NCBI GenBank assembly: GCA_021621525.1
Contig: JAJVUU010000071.1
Coordinates: forward strand, 1-8,639
Length of the DNA stretch: 8,639 nt
From: Caryophanales bacterium
GTDB taxonomy: Bacteria; Bacillota_I; Bacilli_A; RFN20; CAG-288
Direction: 5' to 3'
Shown here: piece by piece, positions 1-5,527 of the stretch
Layout of the letters: the number at the start of each line of letters is the position of its first letter
Position numbering within the stretch: position 1 is the stretch's first letter
The notes under the pieces: generated by a model
What the model saw: only the letters and a program-made list of their open reading frames with translations
The model's database searches: none
What the model was told of the DNA's origin: nothing
Program-made: the position numbers and the translations under genes

Positions 1-2
1 AT

Positions 3-29
3 TTAGCACTCTATGCTTGACAGTGCTAA
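3..29 (+). promoter_or_regulatory. CIRCE operator (HrcA binding site) of clpB
   Basis: The sequence shows an inverted repeat TTAGCACTC - 9 bases - CAGTGCTAA. It matches the classical CIRCE element (TTAGCACTC-N9-GAGTGCTAA) at every arm position except the first base of the right arm, which is C instead of G. CIRCE is the known binding site of the heat-shock repressor HrcA, usually found before groESL and dnaK operons. Here it overlaps the -35 box of the clpB promoter, so bound repressor should block RNA polymerase. That the gene is HrcA-controlled is inference; the operator match is direct. Confidence 0.93.
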
Positions 30-44
30 ATTTGAAGCTATAAT
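17..44 (+). promoter_or_regulatory. sigma-A promoter of clpB
   Basis: A perfect -35 hexamer TTGACA (17-22) and a perfect -10 hexamer TATAAT (39-44) are separated by 16 bases. Transcription should start near 50-52, giving a leader of roughly 28 bases before the start codon. The -35 box lies inside the CIRCE operator, the usual geometry for HrcA repression. Confidence 0.9.
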
Positions 45-64
45 ATTCCCGACGATAAAAAATC

Positions 65-70
65 AGGAGG
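65..70 (+). promoter_or_regulatory. Shine-Dalgarno of clpB; decides the start codon
   Basis: AGGAGG is a full-strength ribosome binding site. It is 8 bases from the ATG at 79, good spacing, but only 2 bases from the in-frame ATG at 73, which is too close. The still earlier in-frame ATG at 13 lies inside the CIRCE operator, upstream of the likely transcript start. The start at 79 is therefore preferred. Confidence 0.9.
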
Positions 71-78
71 TAATGATT

Positions 79-2661
79 ATGGAAGAACAGAAATATACAA
101 ACCGAGTCATAGATGCCATCAACAAGGGAGCCGAGATTGCCAAAGACAACCATCTCCCAAGCTTTGATGTCCCGGAGCTTCTCCGTGCCTTATACGACCA
201 GGAAGACTCCATGTATGTCAACATTCTCAAGAAGCTCGGCATCGACTGCAAGAGTGTGAGCCAGTACATCGACGACTATATCCACAATTCCGTCAAGACC
301 ACATCAGCCAGCGAAGATATCGATACTTCCGCCGACGTCAAGAACATTCTTTACAACGCCACCAAATATCAGAAGAAGATGGAAGATGACTATATGTCCG
401 TCGAACACATCCTGCTTGCCCAATTCGACTGCCGTCATTCGCTCATCCTCAAATTGACACAGGCGATTGAAAACTACAGCAAGGATTCCTTTGAAAAAGC
501 CATCAGGCAGATCAGAGGAAACAACCACGTGACAAGCGACAACCCGGAAGTCCAATACGAAGCATTGAAGAAATATGGTCGTGACCTTGTCAGCGATGTC
601 GCTTCCGGAAAGATCGATCCCGTCATCGGAAGAGACGAGGAAATCAGAAGGATCATGGAGATTCTCTCCCGGAAGAGCAAGAACAATCCGGTCCTGATCG
701 GTGACCCGGGTGTCGGCAAGACAGCCGTCGTGGAAGGATTGGCCTGGCGAATCTTCAAGGGAGATGTACCAGAGACCTTGAAGGACAAGACCATTTGGGA
801 ACTGGATGTCGGTTCTCTCATCGCAGGTGCCAAATACCGTGGCGAATTCGAGGAAAGACTCAAAGCCGTCATGAAAGAGGTCGCTTCCAGCGAAGGCAAG
901 ATCATTCTCTTCATCGATGAAATCCACACCCTGATCGGTGCCGGAGCAGGTGGTGATTCTTCTTTGGACGCCGCCAACATCCTCAAGCCGATGCTCGCCA
1001 GAGGTGAACTCCACTGCATCGGTGCGACGACACTCAACGAATACCGCAAATACATCGAAAAGGATCCTGCCTTTGCAAGACGTATGCAGAAAGTCATCGT
1101 CGACGAACCTAGCGTGGATGATTCCATCGCCATCCTCCGTGGCATCAAGGACCGTTATGAGCAGCACCATGGTGTAGAGATCAGCGATGATGCCATCATT
1201 GCCGCCGTGACTTTGTCCAAACGATACATCACCGACAGGTTCCTTCCTGACAAGGCCATCGACCTCATCGATGAAGCCTGCGCCAAGGTGAGGATGCAGA
1301 TTGACACGATGCCTGAAGAGCTTGATGAAATCAACAGAAAGCTCATGCAGCTTCAGATCGAAAAGGTATCCCTGAAGAAAGACGACAGCGACACCGCCAA
1401 GAAGCGTCTTGAAGAGATGGAAAAGGACATCGCCGAACTCACGGACCGTCAGAAGAGCCTCACGGCTCAGTGGCAGTCCGAGAAAGGTGAATCCGAAAAG
1501 CAGAAAGAGATCAAGAAGCAACTGGATATCGCCAATCTCAACCTTCAGAAAGCGATGCAGGATGCTGACTACAATACCGCAGCAAGACTTCAGAACAAGG
1601 ATATTCCGGAGTTGAAGCAGAAGCTGAAGCAGATTCTTGAAAACAGCAAGGATTCCACCCTTCTTTCCGACCATGTCACAGACGAGACCGTCGCCCAGGT
1701 CATCTCCCAGCAGACAGGCATTCCTGTCAGCAAGCTGACCAAGAGCGAGTCCCAGAAGATTCTTTCCCTCAAGAAAGAGCTTGAAGACAGGGTCATCGGA
1801 CAGGATGAAGCGCTTGAACAGATCAGTGAATCCATCATCCGTTCCAGAGCCGGACTTTCCGACAGCAACCGTCCAATCGGTTCGTTCCTCTTCCTTGGAC
1901 CTACCGGTGTCGGTAAGACGGAAGTTGCCAAGGCACTGGCTGAACAGCTCTTCGACAGCGAGAAGCAGATCGTACGTATCGATATGTCCGAATACATGGA
2001 AAAGTACTCCGTCAGCCGTCTTGTCGGTGCCGCTCCGGGCTATGTCGGCTATGAAGAAGGCGGACAGTTGACGGAAGCTGTCAGAAGGAAGCCTTATTCC
2101 ATCGTCCTCTTCGACGAAATCGAAAAGGCTCATCCGGATGTCTTCAACATCCTGCTCCAGGTTCTCGATGACGGAAGGCTCACCGACGGACAGGGAAGGA
2201 CGGTCGATTTCACCAATACCATCATCATCATGACCAGTAACCTTGGAAGCGAATATCTTCTCAACGGCAACACTCCGAAGGAACAGAAGCAGGTCATGGA
2301 ATTGCTCAAGAAGTCCTTCCGTCCTGAATTCCTCAACCGAATCGACGAAATCGTCATGTTCAACTCCCTTAGTGAAGGGGTCGTCGACAAGATCGTCAGC
2401 AAGTTCCTCAACCAGCTCAAGGCTCGACTTCAGAGCAAGGACATCGTCTTCGAATACGATGACAAGGCCGTCAAGTTCATCCACGAGCATTCCTATGATT
2501 CCATCTATGGCGCCAGACCGATACGCCGTTACGTCCAGTCCCATGTCGAGACTCCGATCGCAACCAAGCTTATCGAAGGAAGCATCTATAAGAAAGTCAC
2601 TTTGACTGCTGATAAAGATCAGCTTGTCTTCCACAGCGATAACGACGTTGCCAGCAATTAA
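79..2661 (+). CDS. clpB: ATP-dependent disaggregase chaperone ClpB
   Basis: The 860-residue product is a Hsp100/AAA+ disaggregase. Such proteins form a cytoplasmic hexamer that pulls polypeptides out of aggregates together with DnaK/DnaJ/GrpE. A double Clp N-domain covers about residues 1-145. AAA domain 1 has Walker A GDPGVGKT (208-215), pore loop KYRG and Walker B IILFIDE (275-281). AAA domain 2 has Walker A GPTGVGKT (607-614), pore loop GYVGYEE, Walker B VLFDE (676-680) and a sensor-2 GAR near the C-terminus. The long charged coiled-coil middle domain (about 405-520) separates it from ClpC and ClpA. No ClpP-docking tripeptide loop was noticed, as expected for ClpB. The length is normal for the family. 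The arginine-finger region of domain 1 reads ARRMQ (R334/R335) instead of the common RRFQ. The gene is monocistronic: HrcA/CIRCE-type promoter upstream, terminator right after the stop. Confidence 0.97.
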   Translation: MEEQKYTNRVIDAINKGAEIAKDNHLPSFDVPELLRALYDQEDSMYVNILKKLGIDCKSVSQYIDDYIHNSVKTTSASEDIDTSADVKNILYNATKYQKKMEDDYMSVEHILLAQFDCRHSLILKLTQAIENYSKDSFEKAIRQIRGNNHVTSDNPEVQYEALKKYGRDLVSDVASGKIDPVIGRDEEIRRIMEILSRKSKNNPVLIGDPGVGKTAVVEGLAWRIFKGDVPETLKDKTIWELDVGSLIAGAKYRGEFEERLKAVMKEVASSEGKIILFIDEIHTLIGAGAGGDSSLDAANILKPMLARGELHCIGATTLNEYRKYIEKDPAFARRMQKVIVDEPSVDDSIAILRGIKDRYEQHHGVEISDDAIIAAVTLSKRYITDRFLPDKAIDLIDEACAKVRMQIDTMPEELDEINRKLMQLQIEKVSLKKDDSDTAKKRLEEMEKDIAELTDRQKSLTAQWQSEKGESEKQKEIKKQLDIANLNLQKAMQDADYNTAARLQNKDIPELKQKLKQILENSKDSTLLSDHVTDETVAQVISQQTGIPVSKLTKSESQKILSLKKELEDRVIGQDEALEQISESIIRSRAGLSDSNRPIGSFLFLGPTGVGKTEVAKALAEQLFDSEKQIVRIDMSEYMEKYSVSRLVGAAPGYVGYEEGGQLTEAVRRKPYSIVLFDEIEKAHPDVFNILLQVLDDGRLTDGQGRTVDFTNTIIIMTSNLGSEYLLNGNTPKEQKQVMELLKKSFRPEFLNRIDEIVMFNSLSEGVVDKIVSKFLNQLKARLQSKDIVFEYDDKAVKFIHEHSYDSIYGARPIRRYVQSHVETPIATKLIEGSIYKKVTLTADKDQLVFHSDNDVASN

Positions 2662-2706
2662 AAATACCGGCTTGGAGAAGCCTTACTTCCCCAGGCCGGC
2701 TTTTTG
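2660..2706. terminator. Bidirectional intrinsic terminator between clpB and the convergent Nudix gene
   Basis: A 14-bp inverted repeat has its left arm at 2667-2680 (CCGGCTTGGAGAAG), its loop at 2681-2685 and its right arm at 2686-2699 (CTTCCCCAGGCCGG). One position forms a G-U wobble and one is mismatched. On the + strand it is followed by TTTTTGTTT, and on the - strand by TATTTTT, so it has the form of an intrinsic terminator in both directions. The stop codon of the - strand Nudix gene (2683-2685) lies in the loop, and that gene's last five codons form one arm of the stem. Confidence 0.85.
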
Positions 2707-3126
2707 TTTGTCCGGATATGGCCTTTCTTCAGCGATTTGAAAAATCTTGCCCAAATCAAGGCTCGTCTGATGAAGGAAGAGTTCACTCTTCTTCATCCAG
2801 TACACCTTGCCTTCTAAGGAAGAGATAAGCCGTCCGTGGAATTCACAGGACTTATAGACAAGTCCAAGATATCTGGACTCGTCATCCCATGGCCATTCGA
2901 TGATGCCGCAGAACAAGACGGAATCCAGAACCAATCCCGTCTCTTCAAAAACTTCCCTCTTTACGGAAGCATCCAGGCTTTCTCCTTTTTCGACATGTCC
3001 TCCCGGGAAGGTCAGACCTGGCCAGTCTTTCTTCGTCCTTTCCTGGACAAGGATATTCCCAAGACCGTCTTCCACCATGCAGATGTTGGCTAGGATACAC
3101 TTTGTATACTTATGGTCTTTTTCCAT
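2683..3126 (-). CDS. Nudix hydrolase, MutT/MutX-like (putative 8-oxo-dGTP diphosphatase)
   Basis: The 147-residue protein carries a perfect Nudix box G-x5-E-x7-REVFEETGL at residues 43-65, preceded by WPGLTFPGG. This catalytic motif binds Mg2+ and hydrolyses nucleoside diphosphate-X substrates. The WPG-x-TFPGGHVE stretch resembles MutX-type 8-oxo-dGTP diphosphatases, which remove oxidised dGTP from the pool. The exact substrate is inference. The start at 3126 is chosen because AAGGG lies about 8 bases upstream; an in-frame ATG at 3189 would add 21 residues deep inside nth and was not used. The gene overlaps the end of nth by 17 bases, so translation is probably coupled, and both products would act on oxidised bases. 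Its last codons form part of the shared terminator hairpin. Confidence 0.88.
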   Translation of the reverse strand: MEKDHKYTKCILANICMVEDGLGNILVQERTKKDWPGLTFPGGHVEKGESLDASVKREVFEETGLVLDSVLFCGIIEWPWDDESRYLGLVYKSCEFHGRLISSLEGKVYWMKKSELFLHQTSLDLGKIFQIAEERPYPDKQKAGLGK

Positions 3127-3775
3127 TGTCTGTTCCCTTACCTGAATTCCTGAAATACCGGCAGAACGATACAAAAGGACAAGCATCACACTCCGGTCTG
3201 TTTGCCTTACATATGTTTCTTCCGAAAAGAATCAGCTGGCGATGGATTTCGATAGAATGGAATTTCCGGAACTTCTTTTCCAACGCCGTCTCCGTCTCTT
3301 CCAAAGAAAGATCGTTCTTGACGATGCCAAGTCGATGGCTCACCCGATAGACATGGGTGTCGACAGGAATATAGGCTTCATCATAGAGTTCGGCAAGAAC
3401 GACACCGCTGGTCTTATAGCCTACTCCCGGAAGCTCCATCAGACTGCTCCTGTCCTTAGGTACCTTCCCGTCATAGCAAGAAAGAAGGATGGCGGCCGTC
3501 TTCAGAAGAAACCCGCATTTGTTCTTGGCCAGGCCGACCTTCCTGATGCAACGATAAATTCCTTCCTGATTCTCAGGAACATAGTCTTCAAGGCGTGGGT
3601 AGCTTACAAAGAGTTTTTCTGTCGCCTCATTGACGCTCTTATCCGTCGCCTGGGCAGAGAGGATGACAGCAAAAAGAAGCTCGTAATCTTTGTTATAGTT
3701 CAAAAAGCAGTGGGTATCCGGATAGCGCCATTTCAGTTCGTCTACGATTTTCTCCAGGTTTTCATTTGTCACCAT
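3110..3775 (-). CDS. nth: Endonuclease III (DNA glycosylase/AP lyase)
   Basis: The 221-residue protein is a base-excision repair enzyme that removes oxidised pyrimidines and cleaves the abasic site by beta-elimination. The helix-hairpin-helix is LPGVGYKT with the catalytic lysine K121. The catalytic aspartate is D139 in the VDTHVYR motif. The [4Fe-4S] cluster ligands have the canonical C-x6-C-x2-C-x5-C spacing at C189, C196, C199 and C205. Length and residue numbering nearly match E. coli Nth, so the protein is complete. The start overlaps the end of dnaD by 14 bases, and no strong Shine-Dalgarno is visible, which fits translational coupling. dnaD followed by nth is a known Bacillus arrangement. 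Confidence 0.96.
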   Translation of the reverse strand: MVTNENLEKIVDELKWRYPDTHCFLNYNKDYELLFAVILSAQATDKSVNEATEKLFVSYPRLEDYVPENQEGIYRCIRKVGLAKNKCGFLLKTAAILLSCYDGKVPKDRSSLMELPGVGYKTSGVVLAELYDEAYIPVDTHVYRVSHRLGIVKNDLSLEETETALEKKFRKFHSIEIHRQLILFGRNICKANRPECDACPFVSFCRYFRNSGKGTDNGKRP

Positions 3776-4415
3776 GATAGGTCCAGTCGTTTCTGCTGAA
3801 GAGGTCTCTTAATTCCTCTCTCTTCCTTGTCTCCTCATTGACAAGGGATGAACCAGTCGTCTGCCTTGACTGGCTGCGTTCCATCTCAAGGATGAGCTTG
3901 TCGGCATTCTTGAAGGAAAGGTTGCCTGACCTTGTCAGGGACTTCTGCAGGGCCTCCTTGATCATCATAGGCTGTGCCCCCTGCTTGAGCCAGGATGTCA
4001 CCTGGTCACGTTCAAGCGGGGTCAGGGTCCTGTTGACGATGGATTCGATTTCCTGATATAGGCTATCGCTTCTCATCACATTGTAGTTGGAGTTCTGGCT
4101 TTTTAAGACGATGTCCTTCATGGCATCATCAAAGAGCTTCTTCTTGAAATCCTCCAAACTGCTATAGAAGGAGGTTCCCTCATTTTTGATGGTGAGGATT
4201 TTCTTTGATAGAAGGCTGGAAAGAGATGTGTCGATTCCATCGCAATCGGCCATATAGGGAGAAAGGACTTCCTTGGTGATCAAGGTCTTCTCCTGTACAT
4301 GCAAGACGGCATCCGAAACAAAGAGGACCATGCAGTCCATCTCATTGAGATCGTAGTTTTTATATCTTTTGATCAGAAGGGCCTTCCAATCAAGGTCGTT
4401 GATGTTGATTTCCAT
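3762..4415 (-). CDS. dnaD: DnaD-family replication initiation protein
   Basis: This 217-residue protein fits the DnaD family, which helps load the replicative helicase at oriC and at restart sites. The N-terminal part (about 20-85) looks like the winged-helix oligomerisation domain. The C-terminal part (about 118-180) matches the DnaB_2/DDBH2 domain, with the diagnostic stretch RTLTPLERDQVTSWLKQG followed by the helix containing LSFKNADKLILEME. The tail from 181 on is charged and probably disordered. The usual YxxxIxxxW motif of this domain aligns here to N170, L174 and M178, so it is degenerate. The assignment is strengthened by the overlapping nth gene downstream, the same order as in Bacillus subtilis. 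GAGG lies 7 bases before the ATG. An extended -10 promoter element sits just upstream. Confidence 0.85.
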   Translation of the reverse strand: MEININDLDWKALLIKRYKNYDLNEMDCMVLFVSDAVLHVQEKTLITKEVLSPYMADCDGIDTSLSSLLSKKILTIKNEGTSFYSSLEDFKKKLFDDAMKDIVLKSQNSNYNVMRSDSLYQEIESIVNRTLTPLERDQVTSWLKQGAQPMMIKEALQKSLTRSGNLSFKNADKLILEMERSQSRQTTGSSLVNEETRKREELRDLFSRNDWTYHGDK

Positions 4416-4433
4416 ATTGTTGCCTCTTCGCCT

Positions 4434-4442
4434 ATTATATCA
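4434..4442 (-). promoter_or_regulatory. Putative extended -10 promoter for dnaD-nth-nudix
   Basis: Read on the - strand the bases are TGATATAAT: a perfect TATAAT preceded by the TGn extension. The TGA is also the stop codon of cca. No good -35 box is visible (TGAATA at 17-base spacing is poor), which extended -10 promoters can tolerate. Predicted initiation near 4427 would leave a leader of only about a dozen bases, with the Shine-Dalgarno GAGG (4423-4426) at its very 5' end. That makes this call uncertain. Confidence 0.4.
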
Positions 4443-5111
4443 AAACAGGGATTCCATATTCAGCAAAGACACCATGTCCTTTCTTTTTTCTTCGGGACAT
4501 TTCCTGACTTCTTCCCTCATCTTTGCCGGATTCAATCGCCAAATGAGTTCCTTCTGGGCAAGAAGGATTTCTCCTGTCTTCTCTTCAAGAGAGAAGCCAA
4601 GTTCCATCTCAAAGCGGACAGCCCTCAGGATTCTCAGAGGATCTTCCAGGAAACGTTCTTTCTTGTTTCCGATAAGACGTATCAGACCATCCCTTAAATC
4701 CTTGAGTCCATTCTTGGTAGGGTCATAAAGAAGACCATCCTTATCCGCATACAGGGCATTGATGGTAAAATCACGCCTGAGGGCATCCACATCCATATCC
4801 GAAATGAATTCGACACGGGAGGGATGTCGATAATCATCATATCTGCTCTCTTTCCGGAAACTGGCGATGGTGATGTCACATCCTTCCATCTGAAAAGAAA
4901 CCGTGCCATACCGGGAGAAATACAGTCCATCCATAAAGGCATGATGGACCGCTTCAGGAGATAAGGGGGTGCTGAAGTCGACATCGTGAGACGGTCTTGA
5001 AAGAAGGAAGTCCCTGATGTAGCCACCGACGACATAGACCTTCTGGAAAGAAAGCCGGGAGATGACCTCATCTAAGATCCTTCTTCTTGTTTCATCAAAT
5101 GGTATGTTCAT
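4440..5111 (-). CDS. cca: tRNA nucleotidyltransferase (CCA-adding type), unusually short
   Basis: The product belongs to class II tRNA nucleotidyltransferases/poly(A) polymerases, which add CCA to tRNA 3' ends from CTP and ATP. The head domain is clear: VVGGYIRDFLL (27-37), metal-binding DVD (43-45), RRDFTINAL (112-120), and the nucleotide-templating motif EDPLR (156-160) followed by ILRAVRF. The flexible loop (about 85-101, FRKESRYDDYRHP) is present; its loss is typical of CC-adding enzymes, so full CCA addition or A-addition remains possible. At 223 residues the protein stops soon after the neck, whereas common bacterial enzymes have about 400, so most of the body and tail is missing. dnaD starts 24 bases later, leaving no room for a frameshifted remainder. 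An in-frame stop directly precedes the ATG and no Shine-Dalgarno is visible. The exact specificity is uncertain. Confidence 0.85.
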   Translation of the reverse strand: MNIPFDETRRRILDEVISRLSFQKVYVVGGYIRDFLLSRPSHDVDFSTPLSPEAVHHAFMDGLYFSRYGTVSFQMEGCDITIASFRKESRYDDYRHPSRVEFISDMDVDALRRDFTINALYADKDGLLYDPTKNGLKDLRDGLIRLIGNKKERFLEDPLRILRAVRFEMELGFSLEEKTGEILLAQKELIWRLNPAKMREEVRKCPEEKRKDMVSLLNMESLF

Positions 5112-5113
5112 TT

Positions 5114-5137
5114 AAAAATGCCGTCTAGACGACGGCA
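5114..5137 (-). terminator. Intrinsic terminator after hup
   Basis: On the - strand a 7-bp perfect stem TGCCGTC/GACGGCA (5131-5137 paired with 5119-5125) with a 5-base loop is followed directly by TTTTT (5118-5114). It begins about 11 bases after the hup stop and ends 2 bases before the cca start codon. It should end most hup transcripts and leave reduced read-through into cca. Confidence 0.75.
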
Positions 5138-5148
5138 ATAAGCGTCAC

Positions 5149-5454
5149 TTATTTGGCGTTGACAAGATCTTTCAAAGTCTTGGAAGGTTTGAACTTGACA
5201 GCCTTGGAGGCCGGAATTTCAATCTTTTCTCCGACATTGGAAGGATTGACACCAGTTCTTGCAGGACGATCGACAAGCGTGAACTGACCGAAACCGGCAA
5301 TCTTGACGGTACCGAATTCAGGATCGGTAAGTCCCTGAGCGATGGCAGCAAAGACAATTTCAATTGCCTTGGTAGCTTCACCCTTCTGCATTCTTCCAGC
5401 AGTAGCCAACTGTTCAGCCAAATCTTCTTTTGTGATTAACTTTTTCTCTTCCAT
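5149..5454 (-). CDS. hup: HU-family nucleoid DNA-binding protein
   Basis: The 101-residue protein is a bacterial histone-like HU, a dimer that bends and compacts DNA. The signature GFGQFTLVDRPARTGVNP (54-71) covers the start of the beta-arm, with the intercalating proline at P71, followed by EKIEIPASKAVKFKPSKTLK. It is about ten residues longer than typical HU (near 90), through a slightly longer N-terminus and the DPEFGTV segment around 44-50. The start is supported by AAAGGTGG about 9 bases upstream. It has its own promoter and terminator, so it is probably expressed as a strong separate unit. HU downstream of gpsA is also the Bacillus order (hbs). IHF-like function cannot be excluded but is unlikely in this group. 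Confidence 0.95.
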   Translation of the reverse strand: MEEKKLITKEDLAEQLATAGRMQKGEATKAIEIVFAAIAQGLTDPEFGTVKIAGFGQFTLVDRPARTGVNPSNVGEKIEIPASKAVKFKPSKTLKDLVNAK

Positions 5455-5481
5455 GGTCTTTTACCACCTTTCTTTAAGAAA

Positions 5482-5510
5482 AAGATAGCACACTGGAAAA
5501 AAGATTTCAA
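5482..5510 (-). promoter_or_regulatory. sigma-A promoter of hup with extended -10
   Basis: On the - strand a -35 box TTGAAA (5510-5505) and a -10 box TATCTT (5487-5482) are separated by 17 bases, with a TGn extension (5490-5488) before the -10. It starts 2 bases after the gpsA stop codon. The predicted transcript start is near 5475, leaving a leader of about 20 bases that contains the AAAGGTGG ribosome binding site. Confidence 0.7.
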
Positions 5511-5527
5511 TTTATTTCGATGAAATC
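5497..5527 (-). terminator. Possible weak terminator at the end of gpsA
   Basis: On the - strand GATTTCA (5527-5521) pairs perfectly with TGAAATC (5509-5503) across an 11-base loop and is followed by TTTTTT (5502-5497). The stem is AT-rich and so weak. It includes the last codons and stop of gpsA and overlaps the hup -35 box. It may end part of the cmk-der-gpsA transcript. An alternative smaller fold of the same bases exists. Confidence 0.4.

Noticed and set aside
13..78. An upstream clpB start at ATG 13 (22 extra residues) or at ATG 73
   Set aside because: ATG 13 is inside the CIRCE operator and ahead of the predicted transcript start; ATG 73 is only 2 bases from AGGAGG. ATG 79 has ideal spacing and gives a standard ClpB N-terminus.
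1..78. CtsR-type heptad repeat (GGTCAAA class) upstream of clpB
   Set aside because: No such tandem heptads are present; the only operator seen is CIRCE.
304..2634. A 776-codon open frame on the - strand opposite clpB
   Set aside because: It is aligned codon-for-codon with clpB, its product is low-complexity and unlike any family I know, and codon bias in clpB explains the lack of stops.
3127..3189. N-terminal extension of the Nudix protein starting at 3189
   Set aside because: It would lie deep inside nth; the AAGGG site before 3126 and the normal family N-terminus favour the shorter form.
3242..3799. A 185-codon + strand open frame opposite nth and the end of dnaD
   Set aside because: It is aligned with nth codons, crosses the nth/dnaD boundary and shows no recognisable domain.
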